The notes under the pieces are model-generated. The model was not told the DNA's origin. It did no database searches and saw only the letters and a program-made list of their open reading frames with translations. Both the position numbers and the translations under genes were made by a program. From Streptomyces sp. cg36 (GTDB lineage: Bacteria > Actinomycetota > Actinomycetes > Streptomycetales > Streptomycetaceae), in the NCBI RefSeq assembly GCF_041080675.1, contig NZ_CP163520.1, positions 5,394,001 to 5,458,000 of the forward strand: a DNA stretch of 64,000 nucleotides, written 5' to 3'. The first letter of the stretch is position 1. Each line of letters begins with the position of its first letter. This document shows, one piece after another, positions 19,341 through 29,968 of the stretch.

Positions 19341-19443
19341 GCACCCCTCTGTCACCTGTCGCCCGCCACCCGTGACCCGTCACCTGTCATCCGTCACCTG
19401 TCAGTGGTCAGTGGCCACCCGTCACCCGCCACCCCTCAGCCCC

Positions 19444-20940
19444 TCACCCCACCCTCTTCGGCAGCCGCAGGCTCAGCAGGACCGTCAGTGCCACGCCCGC
19501 CAGCTGCACCAGCAGGGTCACCGCCAGGGCGTCCCGCGTGCCCATCGAGGGGGCCAGCGAGAGGAAGAGGCTGCCGAGGGTGGCGACGCCGAGGGCCAGG
19601 GAGGACTGCTGGGTGGTGACCATGACCCCGCTGCCCACGCCCGCCCGGTCGGTCGGGACGTCCGACAGCACGATCCGGAACAGCACCGGCAGCTGGAGGC
19701 CCTGGCCGAGTCCGGCGAGCGCGACCCCGGGTGCCAGCGCGGCGATCCCCAGGTCCGGCCAGCCCTGCCGGACGGTCACGATCAGGACGGCGATGCCCAC
19801 GAACTGGATGAGGCCGCCGGTGGTGACGACCCGGCTGCCGTACCGGCCGATCAGCCGCGGCCCGGCCAGCGACGCGGCGAAGAACGCCACCGCCATCGGC
19901 ACCAGCGCGAGCCCGGCCGACACCGGGCCCATCCGCAGGCCCTGCTGGAGGACGACCGCGATCACGAACATGAAGCCGCTGAAGCCGATCGAGAACGGCA
20001 CGATCAGGGCGAGGCCCCGGTGCAGCGAGGGCAGGCGCAGCAGGCTCGGCGGGACCAGCGGCGTACCGCCCCGCCGGTCGATGCGGCGTTCGGTGCGGAA
20101 GAAGGCGACGGCCGCGACCGGGAAGACCGCGAGCGAGATCCAGGTCCACAGCGGCCACCCGGCCGCGCGCCCCTCGGTCAGCGGCAGGAGGAGGCTGATC
20201 AGGGAGAGGGCGAGGAGGAGCGTGCCGGGCACGTCGACCGAGGCGGGCCGCTCCGAGCGGGTCTCGGGGACGCTCCGGACCGCGAGGAACAGCCCGACCA
20301 CCACCACGGGCACGTTGACCAGGAACACCGCGCGCCAGCCGCTGCCCGCGATGTCGGCGGCCACCAGTACGCCGCCGAGGATCTGCCCGGCGACCATGGA
20401 CAGGCCCGCGGTCGCCCCGTACAGGCTCATCGCGCGCGCCCGGCGCGGGCCCGCGGTGGTGGCCTGGATGGTGGCGAGGACCTGCGGCAGCATCAGCGCG
20501 GAGGTCGCGCCCTGGGCGACCCGGGCCGCCACCAGCGTCCACGCGGTGGGCGCCAGGCCGCAGGCGAGCGAGGTCAGGCCGAAGCCCGCCATGCCGATGA
20601 GGAAGAGGCGGCGGCGCCCGGCGGTGTCGCCGAGCCGTCCGCCGAGGACGAGCAGGACGGCGTAGGCGACGCCGTAGCCCGCGACGACCAGTTCCAGGGT
20701 GGCCGCGCCCGCCGCGAGGTCCTTCTCCATGGCGGGCAGGGCGACGTTGACGATGAAGAAGTCGATCAGTGGCAGGGCCGCGCCGAGCAGCACGGTGAAG
20801 AGCCCGAGCGGCCCTATCGCCGTGCCGTCGTGGTGGATCACGGGGACGGCGGGGGCCGCGGGGGAGGCGGTTCGGGCGGGGGAGGAAGCGCGTGCCGGGG
20901 CGGGTGAGGGGGAGGGTGCGGGACTCAGGTCATTGCTCAC
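19444..20940 (-). CDS. MFS drug exporter (DHA2, 14-TM type)
   Basis: 498 residues with ~14 hydrophobic segments and DHA2 motifs: 'NVALPAMEKDLAA' in TM1, motif A 'LGGRLGDTAGRRRLFLIG', motif C-like 'GPRRARAMSLYGATAGLSMVAGQILGGVL'. A Pro/Ala/Ser-rich cytosolic N-terminus of ~35 residues precedes TM1. The GTG start at 20940 (SNDLSPAPS) was chosen because upstream codons overlap the divergent promoter. Proton-coupled efflux of small toxic compounds is expected. Divergent from an XRE regulator; CCTGGTAC repeats lie between. Confidence 0.88.
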   Translation of the reverse strand: MSNDLSPAPSPSPAPARASSPARTASPAAPAVPVIHHDGTAIGPLGLFTVLLGAALPLIDFFIVNVALPAMEKDLAAGAATLELVVAGYGVAYAVLLVLGGRLGDTAGRRRLFLIGMAGFGLTSLACGLAPTAWTLVAARVAQGATSALMLPQVLATIQATTAGPRRARAMSLYGATAGLSMVAGQILGGVLVAADIAGSGWRAVFLVNVPVVVVGLFLAVRSVPETRSERPASVDVPGTLLLALSLISLLLPLTEGRAAGWPLWTWISLAVFPVAAVAFFRTERRIDRRGGTPLVPPSLLRLPSLHRGLALIVPFSIGFSGFMFVIAVVLQQGLRMGPVSAGLALVPMAVAFFAASLAGPRLIGRYGSRVVTTGGLIQFVGIAVLIVTVRQGWPDLGIAALAPGVALAGLGQGLQLPVLFRIVLSDVPTDRAGVGSGVMVTTQQSSLALGVATLGSLFLSLAPSMGTRDALAVTLLVQLAGVALTVLLSLRLPKRVG

Positions 20941-20966
20941 ACAGAAGACGATCGCTCTTCTCCCAG

Positions 20967-20997
20967 CCTGGTACCAGAGTCTCCTTATCCTGGTACT
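20967..20997. promoter_or_regulatory. repeated CCTGGTAC motif in a divergent promoter
   Basis: CCTGGTAC occurs at 20967 and 20989 (22 bp apart, two helical turns); the first copy is within the perfect palindrome CTGGTACCAG (20968-20977). It sits between the MFS exporter and XRE genes and is a plausible operator for the XRE protein. Confidence 0.5.
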
Positions 20998-21041
20998 TCC
21001 ACTACCTGGCAATGGGCTGAGCGGTACGGCACCCTGGTGGC

Positions 21042-21947
21042 ATGACCACTGTGGCCCCGGAGTCGGACGTACGACGGCACGAGCTCGCCCAATTCCTGCG
21101 CAGCCGCCGCGAGCGCATCACGCCCGAGCAGGTCGGGCTGCCGCACGGCCGCCGCCGGCGCACCCCGGGGCTGCGCCGCGAGGAGGTGGCGCAGCTCTCC
21201 GCGGTGGGCGTCACCTGGTACACCTGGCTGGAGCAGGCCCGGGACATCCAGGTGTCGGCGCAGGTGCTCGACGCGCTGGCGCGGGCGCTGCTGATGGACC
21301 CGAGCGAGCGGGCCCACCTGTTCGCGCTGGCGGGCGCGGGCGATCCCAACCCGCACGCGCCCTGCCCCACGGTGACGCCGTCGCTGCGCGCGATGCTGGA
21401 CCAGCTGGAGCCGATGCCCGCCTGCGTCCAGAACAGCCGGTACGACATCCTGGCGTACAACCGCACGTACGGCAGGCTGCTCTGCGACCTGGACGCGCTG
21501 GCGCCGGAGGACCGCAACTGCATGTGGCTGGCCTTCACCAACGACGACTGGCGGGCGGCGGTGGCGGACCTGCCGGGTATGAACCGCATGATGGCCGCCA
21601 AGTTCCGCGCCTCGATGGCCGAGCACCTGGCCGAGCCCGCCTGGAAGACGCTGCTGAAGCGGCTGGAGCACGGGTCGGCGGAGTTCCGCGAGATCTGGGC
21701 GCGCCACGAGGTGGTGGGCCAGGGCGGCCGGGAGAAGTTCATCCGCAACGCCCATGTCGGCCTGCTGCACCTGGAACACACCAACCTGTGGCTGGGCCCC
21801 GCGTCGGGCCCGCGCCTGGTCACGTACGTCCCCCTGGACGAGGACACCCGCATCCGCCTGGATCGACTGCTGGCGCTGGCGCGGGAATCGGAAGTCCCGC
21901 CGCCGCCCGCGGGGGCGGGGCGGCGGGACCCGGTTCGGCTGGGTTAG
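21042..21947 (+). CDS. XRE-family regulator with MmyB-like ligand domain
   Basis: 301 residues. N-terminal HTH with 'LAQFLRSRRERITPEQVGLP' and 'RRTPGLRREEVAQLSAVGVTWYTWLEQ', the hallmark of the MmyB/YgzD-like group; the C-terminal PAS-like domain ('RYDILAYNRTYGRLLCDL') binds fatty-acid-like ligands in known relatives. Likely controls the divergent MFS exporter. Its TAG stop overlaps the TAA stop of the converging DUF397 gene. Confidence 0.87.
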   Translation: MTTVAPESDVRRHELAQFLRSRRERITPEQVGLPHGRRRRTPGLRREEVAQLSAVGVTWYTWLEQARDIQVSAQVLDALARALLMDPSERAHLFALAGAGDPNPHAPCPTVTPSLRAMLDQLEPMPACVQNSRYDILAYNRTYGRLLCDLDALAPEDRNCMWLAFTNDDWRAAVADLPGMNRMMAAKFRASMAEHLAEPAWKTLLKRLEHGSAEFREIWARHEVVGQGGREKFIRNAHVGLLHLEHTNLWLGPASGPRLVTYVPLDEDTRIRLDRLLALARESEVPPPPAGAGRRDPVRLG

Positions 21948-22144
21948 CCGGACTGCCTGGCGTACGCCACCAGTCCGGCGAAGGCTGCGTGCGAGACGTG
22001 CAGAACGGGGCTGTCGCTCAGCTTGCTGTCACGGATGGGGACGATGCCGCGCGAGTCGACGAAGTCGCCGCACACCTCGACGCAGTTACCGCCGTTGTTG
22101 CTGTAAGAAGAGGTGAACCAACGAAGGTTCGGTTCGGTTGTCAC
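21944..22144 (-). CDS. DUF397 small protein
   Basis: 66 residues: 'LRWFTSSYSNNGGNCVEVC' is the DUF397 signature, followed by 'IPIRDSK'-type ('IVPIRDSKLSD') and 'FAGLVAYA' strands. DUF397 proteins pair with XRE-DUF5753 regulators in Streptomyces (WhiJ-like loci) and are thought to modulate them. The GTG start overlaps the regulator's stop by 4 bp, so translation is coupled. Confidence 0.9.
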   Translation of the reverse strand: MTTEPNLRWFTSSYSNNGGNCVEVCGDFVDSRGIVPIRDSKLSDSPVLHVSHAAFAGLVAYARQSG

Positions 22145-22977
22145 GGGGTGCCCTCTCGTGCCTCTCTGATCATGGCCACCGAGGCGACCTGCGGCAGTGC
22201 TTCGGCCTGTAACTGATGGTAGGCCGCCAGGAGGGGGAGCACGGCTGTCGTGTCCCGGTCCAAGTGGCCCCGGATCTGGGACTCGGCGTACGCGGTCACG
22301 GACAGGTCCGACAGCGTCAACAGGTTCACCGGAAGGTCGAACGGGCGACGCTCTCCTATGGCGTACGGGGCGATCTGCAGCACGGTGTTCGGTAGCTCGG
22401 CGAGCTCCATCAGCCGGTCGAACTGTCCATTCATGACCTCGCGCCCACCGACCGACCGGCGGATGCAGCTCTCGTCCATGACCACCAGCAGCATGGGCGG
22501 CCGGGACCGCGTCAGCGTCGCCTGGCGATCGGCCAGGAACGCGACCCTCTCGTCGGCCTGTTCGGGCGTGATGGCGCCTCGGCGCACGGCGCTGTCCGCC
22601 AGCACCCGCGCGTACTCCGGAGTCTGTAGAAGTCCGGGAACGATACCGATCTCGTACAGCCGGATCTCGGCCGCGCGACCCTCGAGCCCCACGTACTCCG
22701 GGAACCCCTCCAGCAGGCCGCCGTGCTTGATCTCGCGGTACTCGCGCTCGAACGAGGCGGCGTTGCCCTCAAGGCCGAAGGCGCGGTCCAGTCTGCGCGA
22801 AAACCGAAGGGTAGGAGGCTTCCGGGCAACTTCCACCGCCGAAATGTGCACGCTGGAGTATTCCGTGCGCCGGGCGATCTCGTCCTGTGTCCAGCCGCGC
22901 GCCTCCCGCAGGCTGCGCAAGCGTGCCCCGTAGGCCGCCTGGGGCGAGGCGTCGGGGTTCAACTCCCGTCGGTTCAA
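22141..22977 (-). CDS. XRE regulator with DUF5753 (WhiJ-like), TTA-containing
   Basis: 278 residues from a TTG at 22977 (NRRELNPDASP), with AAGGAAGG 10 nt upstream; an ATG at 23028 is an alternative. HTH: 'LRSLREARGWTQDEIARRTE' and 'SSVHISAVEVARKPPTLRF'. The C-terminal DUF5753 domain ('IGIVPGLLQTPEYARVL', 'EQADERVAFLADRQATL', 'LLVVMDESCIRR') fits WhiJ-type repressors. The Leu in 'YHQLQAEA' is a TTA codon (22210-22212), so full expression should need the bldA tRNA. It forms a locus with DUF397 and the divergent small gene at 23104. Confidence 0.9.
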   Translation of the reverse strand: MNRRELNPDASPQAAYGARLRSLREARGWTQDEIARRTEYSSVHISAVEVARKPPTLRFSRRLDRAFGLEGNAASFEREYREIKHGGLLEGFPEYVGLEGRAAEIRLYEIGIVPGLLQTPEYARVLADSAVRRGAITPEQADERVAFLADRQATLTRSRPPMLLVVMDESCIRRSVGGREVMNGQFDRLMELAELPNTVLQIAPYAIGERRPFDLPVNLLTLSDLSVTAYAESQIRGHLDRDTTAVLPLLAAYHQLQAEALPQVASVAMIREAREGTP

Positions 22978-23103
22978 GGGGCGTTCGCCTTCCTTCCGTT
23001 CGGTTCCAGCAGGTTGAACGCTTCCCATCGGTGCCCCACGCTGAACCTCGCCGGTAGTGCAGCGAGCGCCCACGCGCCCCCGCCCCACCCAGAGGAACTG
23101 CCC

Positions 23104-23328
23104 ATGCCCATGACCATGCAGGAATGGCGCGACAGCAATGCCGTCGCCGACAGCGCCGCCGAGGCGTTCCGCGACGTGCTGAGGCTGGTGGACGCGCCGG
23201 AGAGAACGCTCAACAGCGTCCGGGGCGCCGCCAGCCACAAGGGCGAGGCGCTGGTGCACGTGGGCCACTTGGCCGCCGACGTGGTGGAGCGCCTGGCCGA
23301 GCGCGTACGGCGGGGGACACCCCTGTGA
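23104..23328 (+). CDS. small helical protein beside WhiJ-like locus
   Basis: 74 residues, ATG at 23104 with GAGGAA upstream. The sequence 'MQEWRDSNAVADSAAEAFRD' through 'HVGHLAADVVERLAERVRRG' looks all-helical with no Cys. Position, divergent from an XRE-DUF397 pair, recalls the third small gene of whiJ/abaA-type loci, which encodes an anti-sigma-like or regulatory peptide; here the family is not recognised with certainty. The following 270 bp to the MFS stop hold no gene. Confidence 0.65.
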   Translation: MPMTMQEWRDSNAVADSAAEAFRDVLRLVDAPERTLNSVRGAASHKGEALVHVGHLAADVVERLAERVRRGTPL

Positions 23329-23597
23329 CGGCCCGCAGCGAGCGCTGACACACCCCCAGAACCCCGCGCCGGCAGTAAGCGGCCGACGCGGTATGGCCGC
23401 CCATGACCCGGACCATTCCCGGCAGGCGGACCCAGCGACGGGCCCCGGTCGCCTTCCGGCCCCACGGCACGGCCGGGGACCCGTTGTTCGCCTTCTTGGC
23501 CGAGGAAGCCGAAGCCCCGCCGGTTCTCGGGCGGGACCGAAGCAGCCCTCGTCCGGTGGAGGGGCCCCGCCCCCCGACATGCCCCCGGACCCGCCCC

Positions 23598-25058
23598 CTA
23601 CGACACCCCCGCCCCCACCCCCTCCTCCGCCGGTTCCAGGCGTTCCGCCGTGCGGCGGGCCGATTCCCGGGCTCGGCGGCCACTTGTCGCCGCGCCCGTC
23701 AGGAGTACCGCCAGGCCGCACGCCGTGATGATCCACCACGCGGGGCGGGCGGCGTCCGGGAACGCGGTGGTGTAGCCGGGGGAGCCCGCGGCGCCGGTGA
23801 GGCCGGCGGCCAGGACCGCGCCGATCACCGCGACCCCGAGCGTCTGGCCCGTCTGGCGGCTGGTGGAGGCGACCGCCGCCGCCACCCCGGCCTGGGCGCG
23901 GGGCATCCCGGAGACCGCGGTGTTGGTGATGGGCGAGTTCACCATGCCGAAGCCGAGGCCGAACAGCACGTACGAGGTGAAGAGCAGCGGCGTCGACGTC
24001 TCGCCGTCGAACGCGGCGAACAGCAGCCCGCTCGCGGCCATCGTGACGCCCGCGATCAGCAGGGACGGGCGCGGCCCCCGGCTGGCGACCAGGCGGCCGG
24101 AGAAGGGCGCGACCACCATGGTGACGGCCGCCATCGGCACCATGTAGAGCCCGGCGTGCAGGGCGTCCAGGCCGCGCACGTTCTGGAGGTAGAGCGTGTT
24201 GACGAAGAGGAAGCCGCCGAGCGCGGCGAACGCCGAGACCGCTATGACGGTGGCCCCGCTGAACGGCACGCTGCGGAAGAACCGCAGGTCGATGAGGGGT
24301 TCGGCGCGCCTCGGCTCGTACCGGAGCAGCCCGGCGAGCGCGGCGGCGGCCAGCGCCCAGACCGCCAGGATCTGCGGTGAGGCCCATCCGGCACTGGGTG
24401 CCTCGATGATCCCGTACGTGAGGGAGCCGAGCAGGGCGACGACCAGGAGCTGGCCGACCGGGTCGGGGCGGCGCGGCTTGGGCGCGCGGGACTCGGGGAT
24501 GTAGCGCCAGGTCAGCAGGAGCGCGGCGAGGCCCACCGGAAGGTTGATCCAGAAGATCGAGCGCCAGCCGACCGAGTCGACGAGCAGACCGCCGACGATC
24601 GGGCCCGCCGCCATGGAGATGCCGACGACGCCGCTCCAGACGCCGATGGCGCGGGCGCGTTCGCGCGGGTCGGTGAAGGTGTTGGTGATGATCGACATCG
24701 CCACCGGGTTGAGCATCGAGCCGCCGACCGCCTGCACGGTCCGGAAGGCGACGAGCGCGCCGAGGTTGGGCGCGAGGGAGCAGAGCAGCGAGCCGAGGGT
24801 GAAGACGACCAGGCCCGCCATGAAGACCCGGCGCCGTCCGATCCGGTCGGCCGTCGAGCCGGAGAGCATGAGGAGGGAGGCGAGGACCAGCGTGTAGGCG
24901 TCGATGGTCCACTGCATCCCGGAGACGGTGGTGTGCAGTTCGCGCTGCATCGTGGGCAGCGCCACGTTCAGGATCGTGTTGTCCAGGCCGACGATCAGCA
25001 GGCTCATGCAGCAGATCGCCAGCACGAGCATGCGGCGCCGGGGGCTGAGATCGGGCAT
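23598..25058 (-). CDS. MFS drug exporter (DHA2, EmrB/QacA type)
   Basis: 486 residues, ~14 membrane segments. Motifs: 'LDNTILNVALPTMQRELHT' in TM1 (motif D1), 'LLMLSGSTADRIGRRRVFMAG' (motif A), 'RARAIGVWSGVVGISMAAGPIVGGLL' (motif C). Expected to export drugs or toxic metabolites by proton antiport. Its 3' end is extremely G-rich on the coding strand. Divergent from dus, with two 19-bp direct repeats in the shared promoter but no regulator gene adjacent. Confidence 0.9.
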   Translation of the reverse strand: MPDLSPRRRMLVLAICCMSLLIVGLDNTILNVALPTMQRELHTTVSGMQWTIDAYTLVLASLLMLSGSTADRIGRRRVFMAGLVVFTLGSLLCSLAPNLGALVAFRTVQAVGGSMLNPVAMSIITNTFTDPRERARAIGVWSGVVGISMAAGPIVGGLLVDSVGWRSIFWINLPVGLAALLLTWRYIPESRAPKPRRPDPVGQLLVVALLGSLTYGIIEAPSAGWASPQILAVWALAAAALAGLLRYEPRRAEPLIDLRFFRSVPFSGATVIAVSAFAALGGFLFVNTLYLQNVRGLDALHAGLYMVPMAAVTMVVAPFSGRLVASRGPRPSLLIAGVTMAASGLLFAAFDGETSTPLLFTSYVLFGLGFGMVNSPITNTAVSGMPRAQAGVAAAVASTSRQTGQTLGVAVIGAVLAAGLTGAAGSPGYTTAFPDAARPAWWIITACGLAVLLTGAATSGRRARESARRTAERLEPAEEGVGAGVS

Positions 25059-25066
25059 GCTGTGGA

Positions 25067-25115
25067 TAGTACGCCTAACTAATGATCTGGTCCATGTAGT
25101 ACGTCTAACTAATGA
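25067..25115. promoter_or_regulatory. 19-bp direct repeats in MFS/dus promoter
   Basis: TAGTACGYCTAACTAATGA occurs at 25067-25085 and 25097-25115 with one difference, 30 bp apart. The sequence is AT-rich relative to surroundings and lies just upstream of the MFS start at 25058, so it is a likely operator for a TetR- or MarR-type repressor encoded elsewhere. Confidence 0.65.
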
Positions 25116-25141
25116 CCTCCGGGATGCGCGACAATGGCGGG

Positions 25142-26269
25142 ATGACCACGCTCAACATCGGCCCGCATGCCGTGCAGCCTCCCGTGGTGCTGGCGCCCAT
25201 GGCCGGCATCACCAATGCCCCGTTCCGTACCCTCTGCCGCGAGTTCAGCGGCGGCAAGGGCCTGTTCGTGAGCGAGATGATCACGACGCGGGCGCTGGTC
25301 GAGCGCAACGAGAAGACCATGCAGCTGATCCACTTCGACGAGACGGAGACGCCCCGCTCGATCCAGCTGTACGGCGTGGACCCGGTCACGGTCGGCAAGG
25401 CGGTCCGGATGATCGTCGACGAGGACCTGGCCGACCACATCGACCTGAACTTCGGCTGCCCGGTCCCCAAGGTCACCCGCAAGGGCGGGGGATCGGCGCT
25501 CCCGTACAAGCGCCCGCTGCTGCGCGCGATCCTCAACGAGGCCGTCTCCAACGCGGGCGACCTGCCGGTCACCATGAAGATGCGCAAGGGCATCGACGAC
25601 GACCACATCACCTACCTCGACGCGGGCCGCATCGCCGTCGAGGAGGGCGTCACCGCGATAGCGCTGCACGGCCGCACCGCCGCCCAGCACTACGGCGGCA
25701 CCGCCGACTGGGAGGCCATCGCCCGGCTGAAGGAGCACGTCCCGGAGATCCCGGTGCTCGGCAACGGGGACATCTGGTCGGCCGGGGACGCGCTGCGGAT
25801 GGTCAAGGAGACCGGCTGCGACGGCGTCGTGGTGGGCCGCGGCTGCCTGGGCCGGCCGTGGCTCTTCGGGGACCTGGTGGCCGCGTTCGAGGGCACGGAC
25901 TCCTACGCCCGCCCCACGCTGCGCACGGTCGCCGACGTGATGGTGCGGCACGCGACGCTGCTCGGCGAGTGGATCGGCGACGAGACGCGCGGTGTGATCG
26001 ACTTCCGCAAGCACGTGGCCTGGTACCTCAAGGGCTTCTCGGTCGGTTCGGAGATGCGCAAGCGGCTGGCGGTCACCTCGTCCCTGGAGGAGCTGGGCGC
26101 TCAGCTGAGCGAGCTCGACCTGGACCAGGCGTGGCCGGACGGCGCCGACGGCCCGCGCGGGCGGACCTCGGGCAACAACCGGGTGGTCCTGCCGGACGGC
26201 TGGCTGAAGGACCCGTACGACTGCTCGGGCATCGGCGCCGAGGCCGAGCTGGACACCTCCGGCGGCTGA
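25142..26269 (+). CDS. dus: tRNA-dihydrouridine synthase (DusB-like)
   Basis: 375 residues. An FMN-dependent TIM-barrel enzyme that reduces uridine to dihydrouridine in tRNA D-loops. 'LAPMAGITNAPFRTLCREF' is the N-terminal signature, 'DLNFGCPVPKVTRKGGGSAL' contains the catalytic Cys, and 'VVVGRGCLGRPW' is the FMN phosphate site. The start at 25142 (MTTLNIG) fits the family; an earlier ATG at 25112 falls inside the direct-repeat operator. Housekeeping gene. Confidence 0.94.
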   Translation: MTTLNIGPHAVQPPVVLAPMAGITNAPFRTLCREFSGGKGLFVSEMITTRALVERNEKTMQLIHFDETETPRSIQLYGVDPVTVGKAVRMIVDEDLADHIDLNFGCPVPKVTRKGGGSALPYKRPLLRAILNEAVSNAGDLPVTMKMRKGIDDDHITYLDAGRIAVEEGVTAIALHGRTAAQHYGGTADWEAIARLKEHVPEIPVLGNGDIWSAGDALRMVKETGCDGVVVGRGCLGRPWLFGDLVAAFEGTDSYARPTLRTVADVMVRHATLLGEWIGDETRGVIDFRKHVAWYLKGFSVGSEMRKRLAVTSSLEELGAQLSELDLDQAWPDGADGPRGRTSGNNRVVLPDGWLKDPYDCSGIGAEAELDTSGG

Positions 26270-26360
26270 TCCGGTGGCTGGGACGTCCCGGATCCGGGTC
26301 CGGATCGTGGAATTCCAGCCCCTCGTACGGCGTGATTCTCGCCACCCCTGATAGGGGTTG

Positions 26361-26380
26361 CGCTCAGATGAGCGATTTTT
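26361..26380 (+). terminator. dus terminator / CGCTCA dyad 1
   Basis: CGCTCAGATGAGCG (26361-26374) followed by A and five Ts: this looks like a classic short intrinsic terminator 90 bp after dus, unusual in this GC-rich genome. The same dyad recurs at 26462, so an operator role is also possible. Confidence 0.55.
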
Positions 26381-26398
26381 GTGCGGCTGCATCTCTAG

Positions 26399-26425
26399 AA
26401 GGGGTGGCACTGAGTGCCACCCCTT
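26399..26425 (+). terminator. second hairpin after dus
   Basis: AAGGGGTGGCAC (26399-26410) pairs perfectly with GTGCCACCCCTT (26414-26425) around a 3-nt loop. A good rho-independent stem between dus and ppdK. Confidence 0.7.
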
Positions 26426-26461
26426 CCGTGTTCAAGAAGTAAACTCACTTGTCGAGATGCA

Positions 26462-26475
26462 CGCTCACATGAGCG
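26462..26475. promoter_or_regulatory. CGCTCA dyad 2 upstream of ppdK
   Basis: CGCTCA-CA-TGAGCG repeats the dyad at 26361 with a different central dinucleotide, 101 bp further on; flanking bases extend the pairing (CACGCTCA / TGAGCGTG). It is 210 bp upstream of ppdK. No T-run follows this copy, so binding by a regulator is more likely than termination. Confidence 0.4.
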
Positions 26476-26685
26476 TGATTTCCCGGGTTACGGCAAACCC
26501 GGCTTCAGGGTGTGAACACATCAAGATCGCCCGGGTTACACACCGGTTACTTTCGATCTGCTGGCGGACGGGTGGTTAAGGCCCCATGACCCACAAGTGG
26601 ACGTACCCAGACACCTTCGATCTGGGTATGTTCCTCGCCGTCAGGGCAGCCGCCACGCTTTTTCGGACCCGAGGAGTCGAGACCC

Positions 26686-29409
<2,724 letters not shown>

Positions 29410-29413
29410 GACC

Positions 29414-29467
29414 CCGGAGCCGCCACCGGGTCCCCGACCCTCAACACCGATCCGGTGGCGGCTCCGG
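29414..29467 (+). terminator. ppdK terminator
   Basis: 16-bp perfect stem 29414-29429 / 29452-29467 with a 22-nt loop, immediately after the ppdK stop. Confidence 0.8.
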
Positions 29468-29477
29468 ATCCACAGAG

Positions 29478-29512
29478 AAGGGGCGGCACCCTGTGCGGGG
29501 GTGCCGCTCCTT
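29478..29512 (+). terminator. second hairpin after ppdK
   Basis: AAGGGGCGGCACC pairs with GGTGCCGCTCCTT around a short G-rich loop, followed by TCCGTTTGT. Stem nearly identical in style to the hairpin at 26399. Confidence 0.6.
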
Positions 29513-29654
29513 CCGTTTGTGCGCGCACTTACCCGTTCCGCCCGGCGGATGTTCCGCTTCCGCATACCCGTGCCGAGTACGGGTGAGTTCTGGGTGTGCG
29601 GCCGCTTAATTCCTGTTGAAGCGCGGACATTTAACGAGTCCTTGGCCCTAAATG

Positions 29655-29696
29655 CAGAGTGCGGTTCACGGATCCCCATCCGCGAACCGCACTCTG
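29655..29696. other. isolated long hairpin
   Basis: CAGAGTGCGGTTC (29655-29667) pairs with GAACCGCACTCTG (29684-29696), with an inner CGGA/TCCG stem. It lies far from any gene end in the 560-bp gap between ppdK and the winged-helix gene. Otherwise that gap holds no gene. Confidence 0.7.
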
Positions 29697-29920
29697 TCAT
29701 CCCCGCCGGGCACGGAGCCGCCACCATGCCGACCGCCGCCAGACGAAGCAAAGCCCCCCACGGTCCTCGCAACGTCTTTCCGGTTGGCCCGGTGTCGTGC
29801 CCGACGCCGTACAGCTTTTCGGTACGCAGGGGCTGCTCGCGATGCCTTTCAAGTGTGGCTGAAAGGCCGGTGGTCACGGCGTGTGACGGTAGGCATACTC
29901 AGGGGCGGGACGGTTGCGCC

Positions 29921-29947
29921 TGCAACACAATGCAACATGTTGCAACA
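29921..29947. promoter_or_regulatory. TGCAACA operator
   Basis: TGCAACA occurs three times at exactly 10-bp intervals (29921, 29931, 29941), and 29931-29944 is a perfect 14-bp palindrome TGCAACATGTTGCA. It ends 22 bp before the start codon of the winged-helix regulator, as expected for autoregulation. Confidence 0.7.
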
Positions 29948-29968
29948 TTCGAGACAGATGGAGATTCG

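Noticed and set aside
19131..19435. CRISPR-like array of 35-bp units
   Set aside because: Units are directly contiguous with no spacers, no cas genes are present, and the sequence relates to the neighbouring operator.
19069..20907. Plus-strand 612-codon frame over the repeat array and MFS gene
   Set aside because: It is the shadow of the MFS gene extended through the repeats, with Arg/Gly/Gln-rich composition typical of antisense frames in high-GC DNA.
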